Shown: piece by piece, positions 34,844 through 43,797 of the stretch
Layout of the letters: each line of letters begins with the position of its first letter
Numbering within the stretch: the first letter of the stretch is position 1
Assembly (NCBI GenBank): GCA_016186715.1
Contig: JACPLA010000019.1
Location: 1 to 54,842 of the forward strand
DNA: 54,842 nucleotides
Direction of reading: 5' to 3'
From: Ignavibacteriales bacterium
Lineage (GTDB): Bacteria > Bacteroidota > Ignavibacteria > UBA10030
The notes under the pieces: model-generated
Told to the model about the DNA's origin: nothing
The model's input: the letters and a program-made list of their open reading frames with translations, nothing else
Database searches by the model: none
Made by a program: the position numbers and the translations under genes

Positions 34844-35763
34844 AAAACGACGGAGAAGCAATAGCGACCCGGATTCGAGGCCGAAGCAAGGTTCTTGACT
34901 ACATCGAACTCACCAAACCGGAACTGACGGGGCTCTCGGTCCTTACCGCCCTGTGTGGCTTCTATCTCGCCAGTACTTCTGTGGATGCTCTCCTTCTGCT
35001 CTGGACTGCACTCGGCACCTTCTTGGTCGGCGGAGGAGCGGGCGCCTTGAATCAACTGGTCGAACGCAATCATGATGCGCTTATGAAGCGGACTGAACGA
35101 CGCCCGCTTCCGGCCGGAAGGCTGACACCGTCCCAGGTAGCTTCTTTTGGAATCTCCTCCGCTCTCGTTGGAGTGGCCCTGCTCGTTCTTGTGGTGAATC
35201 CGCTCACCGGCGCCCTCGGAATACTGACGCTCGTATCGTATCTTTTTCTCTACACGCCCTCCAAGAGATTCACTCAACACTCTACCCTTGTTGGCGCCAT
35301 CCCTGGTGCTTTGCCTCCCGTAATGGGATGGACGGCCGCGAGCAATGAAATCAACACTGGAACATGGGTTCTCTTTGGAATTCTCTTCTTCTGGCAGATG
35401 CCTCACTTTCTTTCCCTCGCCTGGATGTATCGAAAAGACTATGCGCGGGCAGGCTATCGCATGCTTACGATCTTTGACGAACACGGAATACGAACAAGCC
35501 GTCATATCCTTGTCCATTGCATTCTTCTCGTCTCTATCAGTCTAGCTGCAACCGTGATTGGATTGACCGGATGGATGTATGCGGCAGGCGCGGTGATACT
35601 CGGAACAGGGTTTCTTACGGTTTCCTTTTTGTTTCTGAAATATTCGCAACAGACGTCCGGTGATTCTTCGATGAAAGCGAACAAATCATCCCGGCAGATC
35701 TTTTTTGCCTCTCTGCTCTATTTACCCGCACTGATGTTTCTCATGACCGTGGATAAGATTTGA
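34840..35763 (+). CDS. ctaB: protohaem IX farnesyltransferase (haem O synthase)
   Basis: CtaB attaches farnesyl to haem B to make haem O, the substrate of CtaA. The 307-residue UbiA-type membrane prenyltransferase has YIELTKPELTGLSVLTALCG, the Asp-rich site ALNQLVERNHDALMKRTERRPLP, YTPSKRFTQHSTLVGAIPGALPP and WQMPHFLSLAWMYRKDYARAGY. The GTG at 34840 (GTGA overlap with ctaA, GGAGG 7 bases upstream) is chosen over the frame start at 34795. Confidence 0.95.
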   Translation: MKNDGEAIATRIRGRSKVLDYIELTKPELTGLSVLTALCGFYLASTSVDALLLLWTALGTFLVGGGAGALNQLVERNHDALMKRTERRPLPAGRLTPSQVASFGISSALVGVALLVLVVNPLTGALGILTLVSYLFLYTPSKRFTQHSTLVGAIPGALPPVMGWTAASNEINTGTWVLFGILFFWQMPHFLSLAWMYRKDYARAGYRMLTIFDEHGIRTSRHILVHCILLVSISLAATVIGLTGWMYAAGAVILGTGFLTVSFLFLKYSQQTSGDSSMKANKSSRQIFFASLLYLPALMFLMTVDKI

Positions 35764-36740
35764 AGAAGTCGGCTGTCAGAGTACGATCAAGGACGTCGAC
35801 GCGCATCAAGCCCCCTGTTGTGCGCATTTCGCATGCGGGATTTTCCTACAAGAATCGAGGCGCGCTCCGAGACCTCTCGCTTGAAGTAGAGGAGGGGGAT
35901 CTCTATGGCATTTTGGGACCGAATGGGAGCGGCAAGAGCACCCTTTTCAGAATTCTCTCAACTCTTGTGCTTCCCGGAAGCGGAGATGTCGAAATCGTTG
36001 GGAGAAGCGTGACCACAGATCCCGGAGAAGTCCGGCGCAGTATCGGCGTCGTTTTCCAGTCGCTAAGCCTGGATCCCAAACTCACTGTTTTGGAAAATCT
36101 CATATATCAAGGTCAACTCTACGGGCTGAGTCAAGACCTGCTGTCTCGGCGTATTGCTCACTCTCTGAATGAACTTCGTCTCGAAGACCGGCGCGGCGAT
36201 CTTGTCGAGTCACTCTCCGGGGGGCTCCAGCGGCGTGTCGAGCTCGCGAAAGGTCTTCTTCACTCGCCTCAGGTACTTCTCCTGGACGAGCCCACAACCG
36301 GACTTGATCCACGCGCCCGGATGGATTTCTGGCGCTTTTTGAATCATCTGCGCCGACGAGAACGAGTCACCGTCATCGTTACAACTCATTTAACCCAGGA
36401 AGCCGAGCAGTGCGATCGCATCGCCATCCTTGACAAAGGAAACCTCGTGGCAATGGGCTCTCCGGCGGAACTGAAGGAAACGATCGGTGGAGACATCGTT
36501 GCCCTGGTAAGCAAGAGGCCGGAAACGCTTCGAAAACAGATCGCCCGCCGGTTCAAGATTCCAACAACGTTGGTTGATGGAGAACTCCGTTTAGGAGTGA
36601 AGCACGGAGTCAAACTAATTCCCAGGTTGACCAGGACCTTTTCGGGGCTGATTCAATCCATAACCGTGCGGAAGCCTTCTCTGGAGGATGTGTTTCTTGA
36701 AAGAACAGGGCATATGCTCGAGGAGAGAATAAAGGGATGA
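35760..36740 (+). CDS. ABC-2 type transporter ATP-binding protein in the haem A operon
   Basis: The 326-residue ATPase has Walker A GILGPNGSGKST, signature ESLSGGLQRRVELAKGL, Walker B VLLLDEPTTGLDPRARM and switch THLTQEAEQ. The C-terminal ~80 residues form the DUF4162-like tail typical of CcmA/NatA/DrrA-type exporters. Start is a TTG overlapping the ctaB stop (TTGA), and its own stop overlaps the permease ATG (ATGA). Tight coupling to ctaA-ctaB suggests a role in oxidase maturation, for example metal, haem or cofactor export. This is inference. Confidence 0.9.
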   Translation: MKKSAVRVRSRTSTRIKPPVVRISHAGFSYKNRGALRDLSLEVEEGDLYGILGPNGSGKSTLFRILSTLVLPGSGDVEIVGRSVTTDPGEVRRSIGVVFQSLSLDPKLTVLENLIYQGQLYGLSQDLLSRRIAHSLNELRLEDRRGDLVESLSGGLQRRVELAKGLLHSPQVLLLDEPTTGLDPRARMDFWRFLNHLRRRERVTVIVTTHLTQEAEQCDRIAILDKGNLVAMGSPAELKETIGGDIVALVSKRPETLRKQIARRFKIPTTLVDGELRLGVKHGVKLIPRLTRTFSGLIQSITVRKPSLEDVFLERTGHMLEERIKG

Positions 36741-37510
36741 ATGCAGTAACGATGCTTGCCCGGAGAGAACTCGTTCGGTTTGTGCGTCAACGGAGTCGAA
36801 TGATTGCTGTGGTTGCGTCGCCGATACTTTTCTGGATTGTCATCGGATCGGGTTTGAACAAATCATTTCAATATCCCGGCGGGCCCGAAGAGATCAGCTA
36901 CCTGGAATATTTCTTTCCCGGATCGGTCATCCTTATAGTCCTCTTTGCTTCTGTTTTCTCCTCTATCTCCGTCATCGAAGACCGCCGAGAGGGTTTTCTC
37001 CAGGCGGTGCTTGTGGCGCCCGCTCCCCGGTCATCCGTCGTTCTCGGAAAAGTCTTCGGCATCGCCATCCTCGCAACTGTCCAAGGAGCCCTCTTCCTTG
37101 CGCTGGCCCCGCTCGTTGTTCCCAATGTCACCATAGGCTCGCTTCTTCTGACTTTGATCGTTCTTGCTTTCGTGTCCCTGGGACTCGCATCTCTCGGATT
37201 CCTTATTGCATGGTCTATGGACTCAACCCAGGGCTTTCATGCGGTCATGAATCTTCTGCTCGTCCCGATGTGGATGCTTTCCGGAGCATTATTACCGATG
37301 TCGGGCGCCACTGGATGGGTTGCAGCGATCATGGCGTGGAACCCACTGATGTACGGCGTCGCCGCGGCCCGGCTCGGCATCTATGGTCTCGATCCCCGAC
37401 ACGAGGGCGATCTCCCCGCGTTTGGTCTGGCAATGATCGTCCTTGTTGCATTTTCCCTGATTACTGTCCTCGCCGCGATCTGGACGGTTCGCCATCGACA
37501 AAGGGGATAA
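36737..37510 (+). CDS. ABC-2 type transporter permease
   Basis: The 257-residue integral membrane protein has six hydrophobic helices in the ABC-2 layout and carries the family box FFPGSVILIVLFASVFSSI...EDRREGFLQAVLVAPAPRSSVVLGK. A later helix contains the usual LSGALLPMSGATGW segment. It pairs with the ATPase just upstream (ATGA overlap). Substrate unknown; the neighbours are haem A/O synthases and a DUF420 protein. Confidence 0.9.
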   Translation: MNAVTMLARRELVRFVRQRSRMIAVVASPILFWIVIGSGLNKSFQYPGGPEEISYLEYFFPGSVILIVLFASVFSSISVIEDRREGFLQAVLVAPAPRSSVVLGKVFGIAILATVQGALFLALAPLVVPNVTIGSLLLTLIVLAFVSLGLASLGFLIAWSMDSTQGFHAVMNLLLVPMWMLSGALLPMSGATGWVAAIMAWNPLMYGVAAARLGIYGLDPRHEGDLPAFGLAMIVLVAFSLITVLAAIWTVRHRQRG

Positions 37511-37527
37511 GTCCTCAACGGCAGATC

Positions 37528-37977
37528 ATGATCTCTGAAATGCTCTCGCTCGACGTCCTCCCCACGCTCAATGCGATTCTTAATACTCTGGCGGCCGTTC
37601 TTCTTGTCTTAGGCCATCGGTTCATGAAGAAGGGAAACATTGCAGCCCATAAGCGATGCATGATCGGCGTCGTGACGGTTTCAGCGCTGTTTCTCACTTC
37701 ATACCTGACATACCATTCCTTTCACGGATCAGAGCCTTTTTCAGGAACGGGTTGGGTCCGCCCCGTCTATTTTGCGATTCTGCTTTCGCATTCGCTCCTA
37801 GCTGCCGCAATCGTTCCAATGGCACTGATTACGTTATGGAGGGGACTTCGCCGGAATGATGAGCGGCACAAAGCAATTGCCCGGTGGACGTATCCCATCT
37901 GGATCTACGTTTCTGTGACAGGTGTTCTTATCTACCTTTTACTTTACCACCTGTTCCCGGGAGGGGCGGTCACCTAA
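37528..37977 (+). CDS. DUF420 membrane protein (CtaM/YozB-like oxidase assembly factor)
   Basis: The 149-residue protein has four hydrophobic helices and conserved DUF420 features: LPTLNAILNTLAAVLLVLGHRFMKKG, AHKRCMIGV, LTYHSFHGSEPFSGTGWVRPVYFAILLSH and RHKAIARWTYPIWIYVSVTGV. In Staphylococcus a DUF420 protein (CtaM) is needed for haem-copper oxidase function, which fits its place at the end of the cta cluster. The long upstream frame from 37210 lies within the permease gene. Its end overlaps the convergent punA end by eight bases. Confidence 0.9.
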   Translation: MISEMLSLDVLPTLNAILNTLAAVLLVLGHRFMKKGNIAAHKRCMIGVVTVSALFLTSYLTYHSFHGSEPFSGTGWVRPVYFAILLSHSLLAAAIVPMALITLWRGLRRNDERHKAIARWTYPIWIYVSVTGVLIYLLLYHLFPGGAVT

Positions 37978-38830
37978 GACGGAGGAGGATCTGCGAGAGG
38001 AGATTCGTAAAGCGGGATCGCACCTTGTGCGCAGTTTCTGTAACTTCCTGGTGGGAAAGCTTGCCTTCGGTGATCCCCGTGGCAAAATTTGAAATCAGCG
38101 AAATTCCCGCCACCTTCATTCCCAGCTGCATTCCCAACGACATTTCCGGAACCGTCGACATTCCTACTGCGTCAACCCCGACCCGCGAGAGCATTTCAAT
38201 CTCCGCCGCAGTTTCATAGCTCGGCCCTTTTAACCAGCAATAGGTTCCTTCCTGCAGCGGAACAGCGAATTCTCGCGCCGTGGTACGAATGACCTCCTGA
38301 AGGGTTCCATCGAGGGAGGAATGACGACGCAAACGGTCTGACCGGCTGACAACTATGTCGTCGGAAGCGTCATCGCGGAAGTTCAAGTGACTCTTAACGG
38401 AGAGAAACGTCAGGCCGAGGAAGTCCCTGATGAGCATCAGATCACCCGGAGAAAAGGATCGATTGATGCCCCCGGCCGCGTTTGTGACAATGAGAGTCCC
38501 GGCTCCGAGCTCACGAGCGAGGGCAACGGGAAAGAGGGTTGAGGAAAGGTTGCCGGACTCATACAAGTGGACTCTCCCCTTAAACACAAGAAGGGGCGGA
38601 GATTCGTTTTGACTATGCCTGACTGTTCCGAAGACGAGCTTGCCTTCGTGACCCTGCACGGTCGAGCTCGGGTAATGCGGAATACGCGAAGAAGCGATGG
38701 CCACCGCGTTCTGAAGCTGGTCCGCGAAGTCGCCAAGTCCGGATCCCAGGATGAGCGCAACCTTGGGAGGAAAGGCGATCTGGCTTTTGATCGTTTCAGC
38801 CGCCTCCCGGAGGTTTCTTGGCTCGATCAT
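37970..38830 (-). CDS. punA: purine nucleoside phosphorylase (trimeric, PNP I type)
   Basis: The enzyme splits inosine, guanosine and their deoxy forms with phosphate. From the ATG at 38830 (TAGGAGGATC just before it) it has 286 residues. ALILGSGLGDFAD is the phosphate-site serine loop, GRVHLYES the active-site His region, and NAAGGINRSFSPGDLMLIRD, GTYCWLKGPSYETAAEI and VGMSTVPE the base-binding motifs. The 56 upstream residues of the open frame lie inside nupC and are rejected. ATGA overlap with nupC shows it is last in the salvage operon. Confidence 0.94.
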   Translation of the reverse strand: MIEPRNLREAAETIKSQIAFPPKVALILGSGLGDFADQLQNAVAIASSRIPHYPSSTVQGHEGKLVFGTVRHSQNESPPLLVFKGRVHLYESGNLSSTLFPVALARELGAGTLIVTNAAGGINRSFSPGDLMLIRDFLGLTFLSVKSHLNFRDDASDDIVVSRSDRLRRHSSLDGTLQEVIRTTAREFAVPLQEGTYCWLKGPSYETAAEIEMLSRVGVDAVGMSTVPEMSLGMQLGMKVAGISLISNFATGITEGKLSHQEVTETAHKVRSRFTNLLSQILLRLR

Positions 38831-40188
38831 GATCCTCCTATGAGGATTCCGGCGATAGTGGCTGTAAGCAACGTGGCCAGCGTCCCACCGAGAACGGCGC
38901 GAAGGCCGAGCGCGGAAAGATCCTTTCGACGATGGGGCGCCATTGGGCTGATTCCGCCGATCTGAATAGCGATCGAGGAGAAGTTTGCAAAGCCGCAAAG
39001 AGCAAAGGTAGCCATGGCGATCCCTTTCTCCGACACGAGCTTGTTTTCTGCGATCATCTTCGACATGTCGAGGTAAGCTACGAACTCATTCACTACCACT
39101 TTTGTCCCGAGCAATGCTCCGAAGTTGAAAGCCTCCGATGAAGGAACGCCAATGGCGAAGGCAACGAATTGGAACACCATTCCGAGAAGAAACTGCAGAT
39201 TGAGCGACTGACCATACTGGGACAAGAGATATTCATTCAACCCGGTCCACAGTCCAATCTTCCCAAGTAAGAAATTAAATAAGGCGATTAAAGCTATGAA
39301 GGCAAGCAACATAGCTCCGACATTCAATGCGAGTTGGAGGCCGTCCGAAGCCCCGGCTGCAGCGGCCTCGATAACGTTGGACGCACTCTTTTCCACTTTG
39401 ATCTTTACGTTCCCCTTCGTTTTCGGTTCCAAAGTTTCAGGAAAGATGATCTTTGATATAAGCAGTGATGCGGGAGCAGCCATGATGCTTGCTCCCAGAA
39501 GCTGAGCGGCAAACCGCACCTGAGCCGCCTCAATGGTAAGATTATGCGTCTGAGCAAAGGAGTAACCAAGCATTTGTACGTAGGCAGCCATGACCCCGCC
39601 TGCGATCGTTGCCATCCCGCCGGTCATGATCGTGAGAAGCTCGGAGTTCGTCATTTCTCCAACAAACGGCCTTATCATCAGGGGCGCTTCGGTTTGGCCG
39701 ACGAAGACGTTTGCGGTGTTGGAAAGGGATTCAGCGCCGCTCGTTCCCATCAACCTTGCCATGATCCAGGCCATCCCCTGAACGATTTTCTGCATCACAC
39801 CCAAATAGTACAAAACTGACATCAGGCACGAAAAGAAGATGATGGTGGGAAGAACCTGAAAGGCAAAAAAGAAGCCGATGGATCCATCGAATCCGGGTCC
39901 GACCGCAAGGTCTCCGAAGACAAACTTTGCTCCTTGCGTTGTGAAGTTCAGAATAACCACAAACCCTTCGGCAATGACCTCAAAAAGCTTCTTGGGCCAC
40001 CCAAGCGGGGAGAACCAGCTACCCAGATCCTCACCCTTGATCACCAGGATGCCGAATGACGCCTGGATCAGAAGCCCCATACCCACCAGTCGCCAGTTAA
40101 TCCGTCGTTTGTTGTTCGAAAAGAGGAACGCGATTCCCAGGAGCACGCCTATTCCCAGGAGGCCTTGAAGGAATGACAGGATATTCAT
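38827..40188 (-). CDS. nupC: concentrative nucleoside transporter (NupC/CNT family)
   Basis: The 453-residue membrane protein imports nucleosides with cations. Family motifs include FFFAFQVLPTIIFFSCLMSVLYYLG, MGTSGAESLSNTANVFVGQTEAPL (nucleoside/Na+ site), ELLTIMTGGMATIAGGV, GVPSSEAFNFGALLGTK and ALCGFANFSSIAIQIGGI. The ATG at 40188 has AAAGGATC upstream; the preceding 50 codons overlap tdk and are rejected. It supplies substrates for the adjacent cdd, tdk and punA enzymes. Confidence 0.95.
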   Translation of the reverse strand: MNILSFLQGLLGIGVLLGIAFLFSNNKRRINWRLVGMGLLIQASFGILVIKGEDLGSWFSPLGWPKKLFEVIAEGFVVILNFTTQGAKFVFGDLAVGPGFDGSIGFFFAFQVLPTIIFFSCLMSVLYYLGVMQKIVQGMAWIMARLMGTSGAESLSNTANVFVGQTEAPLMIRPFVGEMTNSELLTIMTGGMATIAGGVMAAYVQMLGYSFAQTHNLTIEAAQVRFAAQLLGASIMAAPASLLISKIIFPETLEPKTKGNVKIKVEKSASNVIEAAAAGASDGLQLALNVGAMLLAFIALIALFNFLLGKIGLWTGLNEYLLSQYGQSLNLQFLLGMVFQFVAFAIGVPSSEAFNFGALLGTKVVVNEFVAYLDMSKMIAENKLVSEKGIAMATFALCGFANFSSIAIQIGGISPMAPHRRKDLSALGLRAVLGGTLATLLTATIAGILIGGS

Positions 40189-40208
40189 TGAGATCCTTTT
40201 GTGGGTGG

Positions 40209-40784
40209 CTAATCGGCAGGAGGCACGAAACAACGCCGGCAGCGCGCTTCGTAGATGTCTTTGGCACCGACTACGACTCGGTCTTGTTGCTGGGTCTTGC
40301 GCTGTGTTCTGTCCGCCGGGTTCCCGCATACAACACAAATTGCGAGCGTCTTGGTGATATATTCTGCCACTGCAAGCAGTTGGGGCATCGGTTCAAAAGG
40401 TTTTCCACGGTAATCCTGATCGAGTCCGGCCACAATGACTCGTTTCCCCCGTGCGGCAAGATCTTCACAAATATCGACGAGGTTGCTCTTGAAAAACTGC
40501 CCCTCATCGATTCCAATGACCTGAGCATCAAGTGCAAGCGAAACGATTTCGCTCGCATCTTCGACCGGATGAGAAACGACTGACTGCTCACTATGGGACA
40601 CGATGTGCTCCCCGCTGTAACGCTTGTCGATCTTCGGCTTGAAAATCGCCACATGCTGCTTGGCAATTTGAGCCCGCCGCAACCGTCGGATCAATTCCTC
40701 AGTCTTTCCGCTGAACATGCAACCGCATATCACTTCAATCCAACCCGTGTCCCTGGGAATAACATGTTGCGCTGACGTATCCAC
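40209..40784 (-). CDS. tdk: thymidine kinase (type II)
   Basis: The 191-residue salvage enzyme phosphorylates deoxythymidine. It has P-loop [15 protein letters not shown], the lid and catalytic Glu region (IGIDEGQFF), [17 protein letters not shown], and a structural zinc site made of CVVCG and CRRC. The start is a GTG overlapping the cdd TAG by one base. It belongs to the four-gene nucleoside salvage operon. Confidence 0.95.
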   Translation of the reverse strand: MDTSAQHVIPRDTGWIEVICGCMFSGKTEELIRRLRRAQIAKQHVAIFKPKIDKRYSGEHIVSHSEQSVVSHPVEDASEIVSLALDAQVIGIDEGQFFKSNLVDICEDLAARGKRVIVAGLDQDYRGKPFEPMPQLLAVAEYITKTLAICVVCGNPADRTQRKTQQQDRVVVGAKDIYEARCRRCFVPPAD

Positions 40785-41203
40785 TATTTTTTACTTCTCT
40801 TTTTTCGGTGTAAATGCTTTTCATTAAACGCATAAGGAAGGAGTGATTTAAGTTTTTTCACTCGGATATCCCCCTTCGAATTCACCATCACAAAGTCAAT
40901 GTTCCCGGCAAGGTCCCAAAGCACCTGTCTGCAGGCACCGCAGGGGGGAGTAAAGTCTGGATCGCTTGCAACAACTGCGATCGCTTGGAAGTTGTGTTCC
41001 CCCATTGAAATAGCTTTGAAAATCGCCGTGCGTTCCGCGCACATGGTCAATCCGTAGCTGCTATTTTCGACGTTACAGCCGGTAAAGACTTCTCCGTTAC
41101 GGCTCAAGAGGGCAGCGCCGACTCTGAACTTGGAGTAGGGAGCATGAGCGTAACGTCTCGCTTTTCGAGCCTGACGAATTAGGTTTTCATCGCGGCTTGA
41201 CAT
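40784..41203 (-). CDS. cdd: cytidine deaminase
   Basis: Cdd converts cytidine and deoxycytidine to (deoxy)uridine. Zinc-site motifs are [13 protein letters not shown] (Cys-Ala-Glu with catalytic Glu) and [13 protein letters not shown]. The ATG at 41203 has AGGGA seven bases upstream and gives 139 residues; an upstream ATG at 41230 is possible but poorly spaced from its ribosome site. A basic tail ([11 protein letters not shown]) ends the protein. The promoter at 41250-41278 drives it. Confidence 0.93.
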   Translation of the reverse strand: MSSRDENLIRQARKARRYAHAPYSKFRVGAALLSRNGEVFTGCNVENSSYGLTMCAERTAIFKAISMGEHNFQAIAVVASDPDFTPPCGACRQVLWDLAGNIDFVMVNSKGDIRVKKLKSLLPYAFNEKHLHRKKRSKK

Positions 41204-41249
41204 GTTTCCCTGCGTGCGGGTAAGTTTCATTCCTGTAGAGAAGCCGCAA

Positions 41250-41278
41250 AATATAGACAAGATTGGAGTGAAATGCAA
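41250..41278 (-). promoter_or_regulatory. promoter of the nucleoside salvage operon
   Basis: On the minus strand TTGCAT (41278-41273), 17-base spacer, TATATT (41255-41250). Expected start near 41243, about 40 bases before the cdd ATG. Confidence 0.75.
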
Positions 41279-41308
41279 CGGAAAGCCAGTATTCCGACTT
41301 TTCTGATT

Positions 41309-41321
41309 GTCGTGGCACGAC
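41309..41321. promoter_or_regulatory. 13-bp palindrome GTCGTGGCACGAC between ASST-like gene and cdd
   Basis: A perfect 6-bp inverted repeat around one central base lies 11 bases beyond the stop of the ASST-like gene and 31 bases upstream of the cdd -35. It could be an operator or part of a weak terminator; no T run follows. Confidence 0.35.
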
Positions 41322-41331
41322 TATGATCACA

Positions 41332-42759
41332 CTAGTACAACGACCCCACCCTGAACGCCCGATACACAAAATGGCCCGGAGTTTCCACGGTTAGTTCCCA
41401 TCTCTTCGTCCCGTTCATGTCGACTTCGATAATTCTTCGATTTGTTCCGTAGGTAATCAACGTATTGCCATTCTCAAGTCTCTGGGCAAACCCGAGCGCA
41501 AATGCAAACAAAGCCGGTGAGGATCGGTATTCCCAAATCAATGTTGCCTTCCTGTTTCGTTCATCCAGCTGATATTCGACGGCACGACTTTCGGGAGGTT
41601 CGTGAAGGTTCCCATTGTCAAAAAGAATAATATTGTCGTTCTCCAGCCGTCGTATTCCATGCTGATGAGAGAATCCATTCAACGGGTCACCGATGAATTC
41701 AAATTGATTGTTTTTTCCCCCGAGGCGCCACATCATTTCTCCGGTCTCGACTTCAACCTTTATGATTTCGTCACAGTTTCGAAACGAGACAAGAAGATTG
41801 CCGTCCCTGTCAATTTCTATTGCATTTCCATGCCAGGGATTGACGGCATCTCCTGTGAGAGAAATATCGGCCGCTGCATCAGTAACCTCTAAATGATCGA
41901 AGGTATTCCAAAGCAACGGGAGTACTCCTGACCTTTGATACTCCACAATAATTCCTCTCACGGATGCAGTTGGAAGCCCGCCGTACACGGCGAGATCCAT
42001 AACGCGGTGTTCGATTCCAAACAGAACGTAGGAAGTGCCCGCAATTCGCAACTCGTGTCCCCCCGTTGCTCTATCTCCACCTGCCTCATAGGTCCGAAGA
42101 ATTGTTCCCAGATTGTCCATCCCATAAAAGAGGGTTGGAACCGCTTGAGACGTTACCGAGACCGTGTACGTTCCGCTTTCTTGTCTCTGGAAATCGGTCA
42201 CCGACCCTTCAAATCTCCTGTACCAAACAATCGTTCCTTGATTGTCAACCAGAACCGCATATGACCGCGCAAGGGCACCGGAAAATCCGAACATGACATA
42301 TCCCGGGGAAGGGTTTTCGGAAGCCTGAGTTGCGAGGTCGGGTAGGTCATCGGGAAGAGACCCCGTTGTGAAGCTCAGCATTCCACCCAGAGTTTCCCTT
42401 TCTGTCTTCGATACGGCAACGACTCTAAGAAAATAAGTCGTCTCTGCTCCCAACCCTAAAACAGGGATCACGGTTGGATTTTCGTGCACGGAAACAAAAG
42501 GCGTCTGATGATCCAACAAAGAACCGTTTCCATACATCACCTTCACGGCAACAGCATCGTGCGTCGACACCTGAACCGCAGCGCTCAGAACATTGTGAGG
42601 ATTCTCGGACACACGCGAGCCCTGAATTGCCGCAACAGTACCCGGAGGGGCAACGGCAGGTTGATCACACGATGATGCTGCAAGGAGTAAGAAAAACAAT
42701 GAAAACGGCGGGCGATGCATCAACCACGGGCTTCGCATACGAGAAGAAAGACTGTTCAT
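41332..42759 (-). CDS. arylsulfotransferase (ASST)-like lipoprotein, copy 1
   Basis: The ATG at 42759 overlaps the GT2 stop (ATGA). The 475-residue protein starts with a lipoprotein signal (SLFFLLLAASSC), then a fibronectin-like beta domain (~40-140). A beta-propeller-like region of the ASST family follows. Diagnostic blocks are AVLVDNQGTIVWYRRF, NPWHGNAIEIDRDGNLLVSFRN, GEMMWRLGGKNNQF, GFSHQHGIRRL and NIILFDNGN, with histidines at positions where ASSTs use His for sulfate transfer. Real sulfotransferase activity is not proven; many homologues are uncharacterised. A paralogue of the same design lies at 52116-53543. Confidence 0.85.
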   Translation of the reverse strand: MNSLSSRMRSPWLMHRPPFSLFFLLLAASSCDQPAVAPPGTVAAIQGSRVSENPHNVLSAAVQVSTHDAVAVKVMYGNGSLLDHQTPFVSVHENPTVIPVLGLGAETTYFLRVVAVSKTERETLGGMLSFTTGSLPDDLPDLATQASENPSPGYVMFGFSGALARSYAVLVDNQGTIVWYRRFEGSVTDFQRQESGTYTVSVTSQAVPTLFYGMDNLGTILRTYEAGGDRATGGHELRIAGTSYVLFGIEHRVMDLAVYGGLPTASVRGIIVEYQRSGVLPLLWNTFDHLEVTDAAADISLTGDAVNPWHGNAIEIDRDGNLLVSFRNCDEIIKVEVETGEMMWRLGGKNNQFEFIGDPLNGFSHQHGIRRLENDNIILFDNGNLHEPPESRAVEYQLDERNRKATLIWEYRSSPALFAFALGFAQRLENGNTLITYGTNRRIIEVDMNGTKRWELTVETPGHFVYRAFRVGSLY

Positions 42760-43784
42760 ACACTCGGCGAAACGCATTTCTCGCCACTCTTCGAGGCAAG
42801 CACATAGGGGTTATGACCCCTCATGATCAGCATGAGAGCCCTTGACGTTGCTTTCCTCATTTCCGTTCGACCCCTGATACTATGTACGATCAGGTTTCCC
42901 AACAGGGACCAAACGAAAAAGAACCTGTTGAACGCCGAAAAATCGGGAGAAACCGCCATGAAATAGTCGAGCGCAAGAATGCGCCGGAAATATGTCACCT
43001 CGGGGGAAAGCCGGTTTTCACCCGCCTTGTGGTGGATGACTGTGGCCTGAGTGAGAACAACGATGGATTGTTGACCGGGGAATTTCAGGGCGACGCCATA
43101 GTGGTCTCCGATACCGTTTGGATCCAGCACCTCATCGTATGGGGAGCGTAGCAACCAATCCCGTCGAACGACCGCACCGCCAAGCGTAAAGAAGGAGGTG
43201 CGAAAAAAAGGTGAGTCGATTTGAGTGACAAGGGGCCAGCCTGCCATGGTGAACGTGTTTCCTCTGCGACGATAGAACCGTTCAAGGAGTGCAAAGGCCG
43301 GTCTTGCCAGAGAACTGGTTTGGATTTTGTTGAGATCCGACCAGACGGTCAATTGGAAGACAAAGCGCCAGAGTAACTCGGCCAGTCGTATTGTGCGAAA
43401 GGTGTCATGCCGCCCTCCATCGCCGTTCAGTTCGACCAGCAGACCGGAGAGAGCACCTACGTGAGGATGGGCTGTGAGAAAGTCTCCCAGAAAAGCCAAA
43501 TAATCTGCTGGAATTTCGAGGTCATCATCGCACAAGAGAACATGGCTCGCCGTCGCCAGTTGAATTCCCTTGTTATGCTGCAGACAGGAGGAGGGCTCGC
43601 TTGTCGAATAGATGATATTCAACGTCGGATAATGCATTCGTAGCTCGGGAACGGAGAGCGAGACATCGCTTGAATCAACAATTATCACTTCATGAGGTTT
43701 CTGATTTTGGACGGAGAGCGACGTAAGAAGCCGGTGGAGACTTTTTGCTCGGTTTCGGGTCCGTATGACCGCGCTAATTTCCAT
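42756..43784 (-). CDS. family 2 glycosyltransferase
   Basis: The 342-residue enzyme has the GT-A start ISAVIRTRNRAKSLHRLLTSL, VIIVDSSD, the nucleotide-sugar region CLQHNKGIQLA and the metal site LLCDDDLEIP. A C-terminal hydrophobic stretch (FFFVWSLLGNLIVHSI) may sit on the membrane. It probably adds a sugar to a lipid-linked or surface glycan. It is the sixth gene of the minus-strand glycan operon and is coupled to the ASST-like lipoprotein. Sugar and acceptor unknown. Confidence 0.88.
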   Translation of the reverse strand: MEISAVIRTRNRAKSLHRLLTSLSVQNQKPHEVIIVDSSDVSLSVPELRMHYPTLNIIYSTSEPSSCLQHNKGIQLATASHVLLCDDDLEIPADYLAFLGDFLTAHPHVGALSGLLVELNGDGGRHDTFRTIRLAELLWRFVFQLTVWSDLNKIQTSSLARPAFALLERFYRRRGNTFTMAGWPLVTQIDSPFFRTSFFTLGGAVVRRDWLLRSPYDEVLDPNGIGDHYGVALKFPGQQSIVVLTQATVIHHKAGENRLSPEVTYFRRILALDYFMAVSPDFSAFNRFFFVWSLLGNLIVHSIRGRTEMRKATSRALMLIMRGHNPYVLASKSGEKCVSPSV

Positions 43785-43797
43785 GGTATTTCATGAT

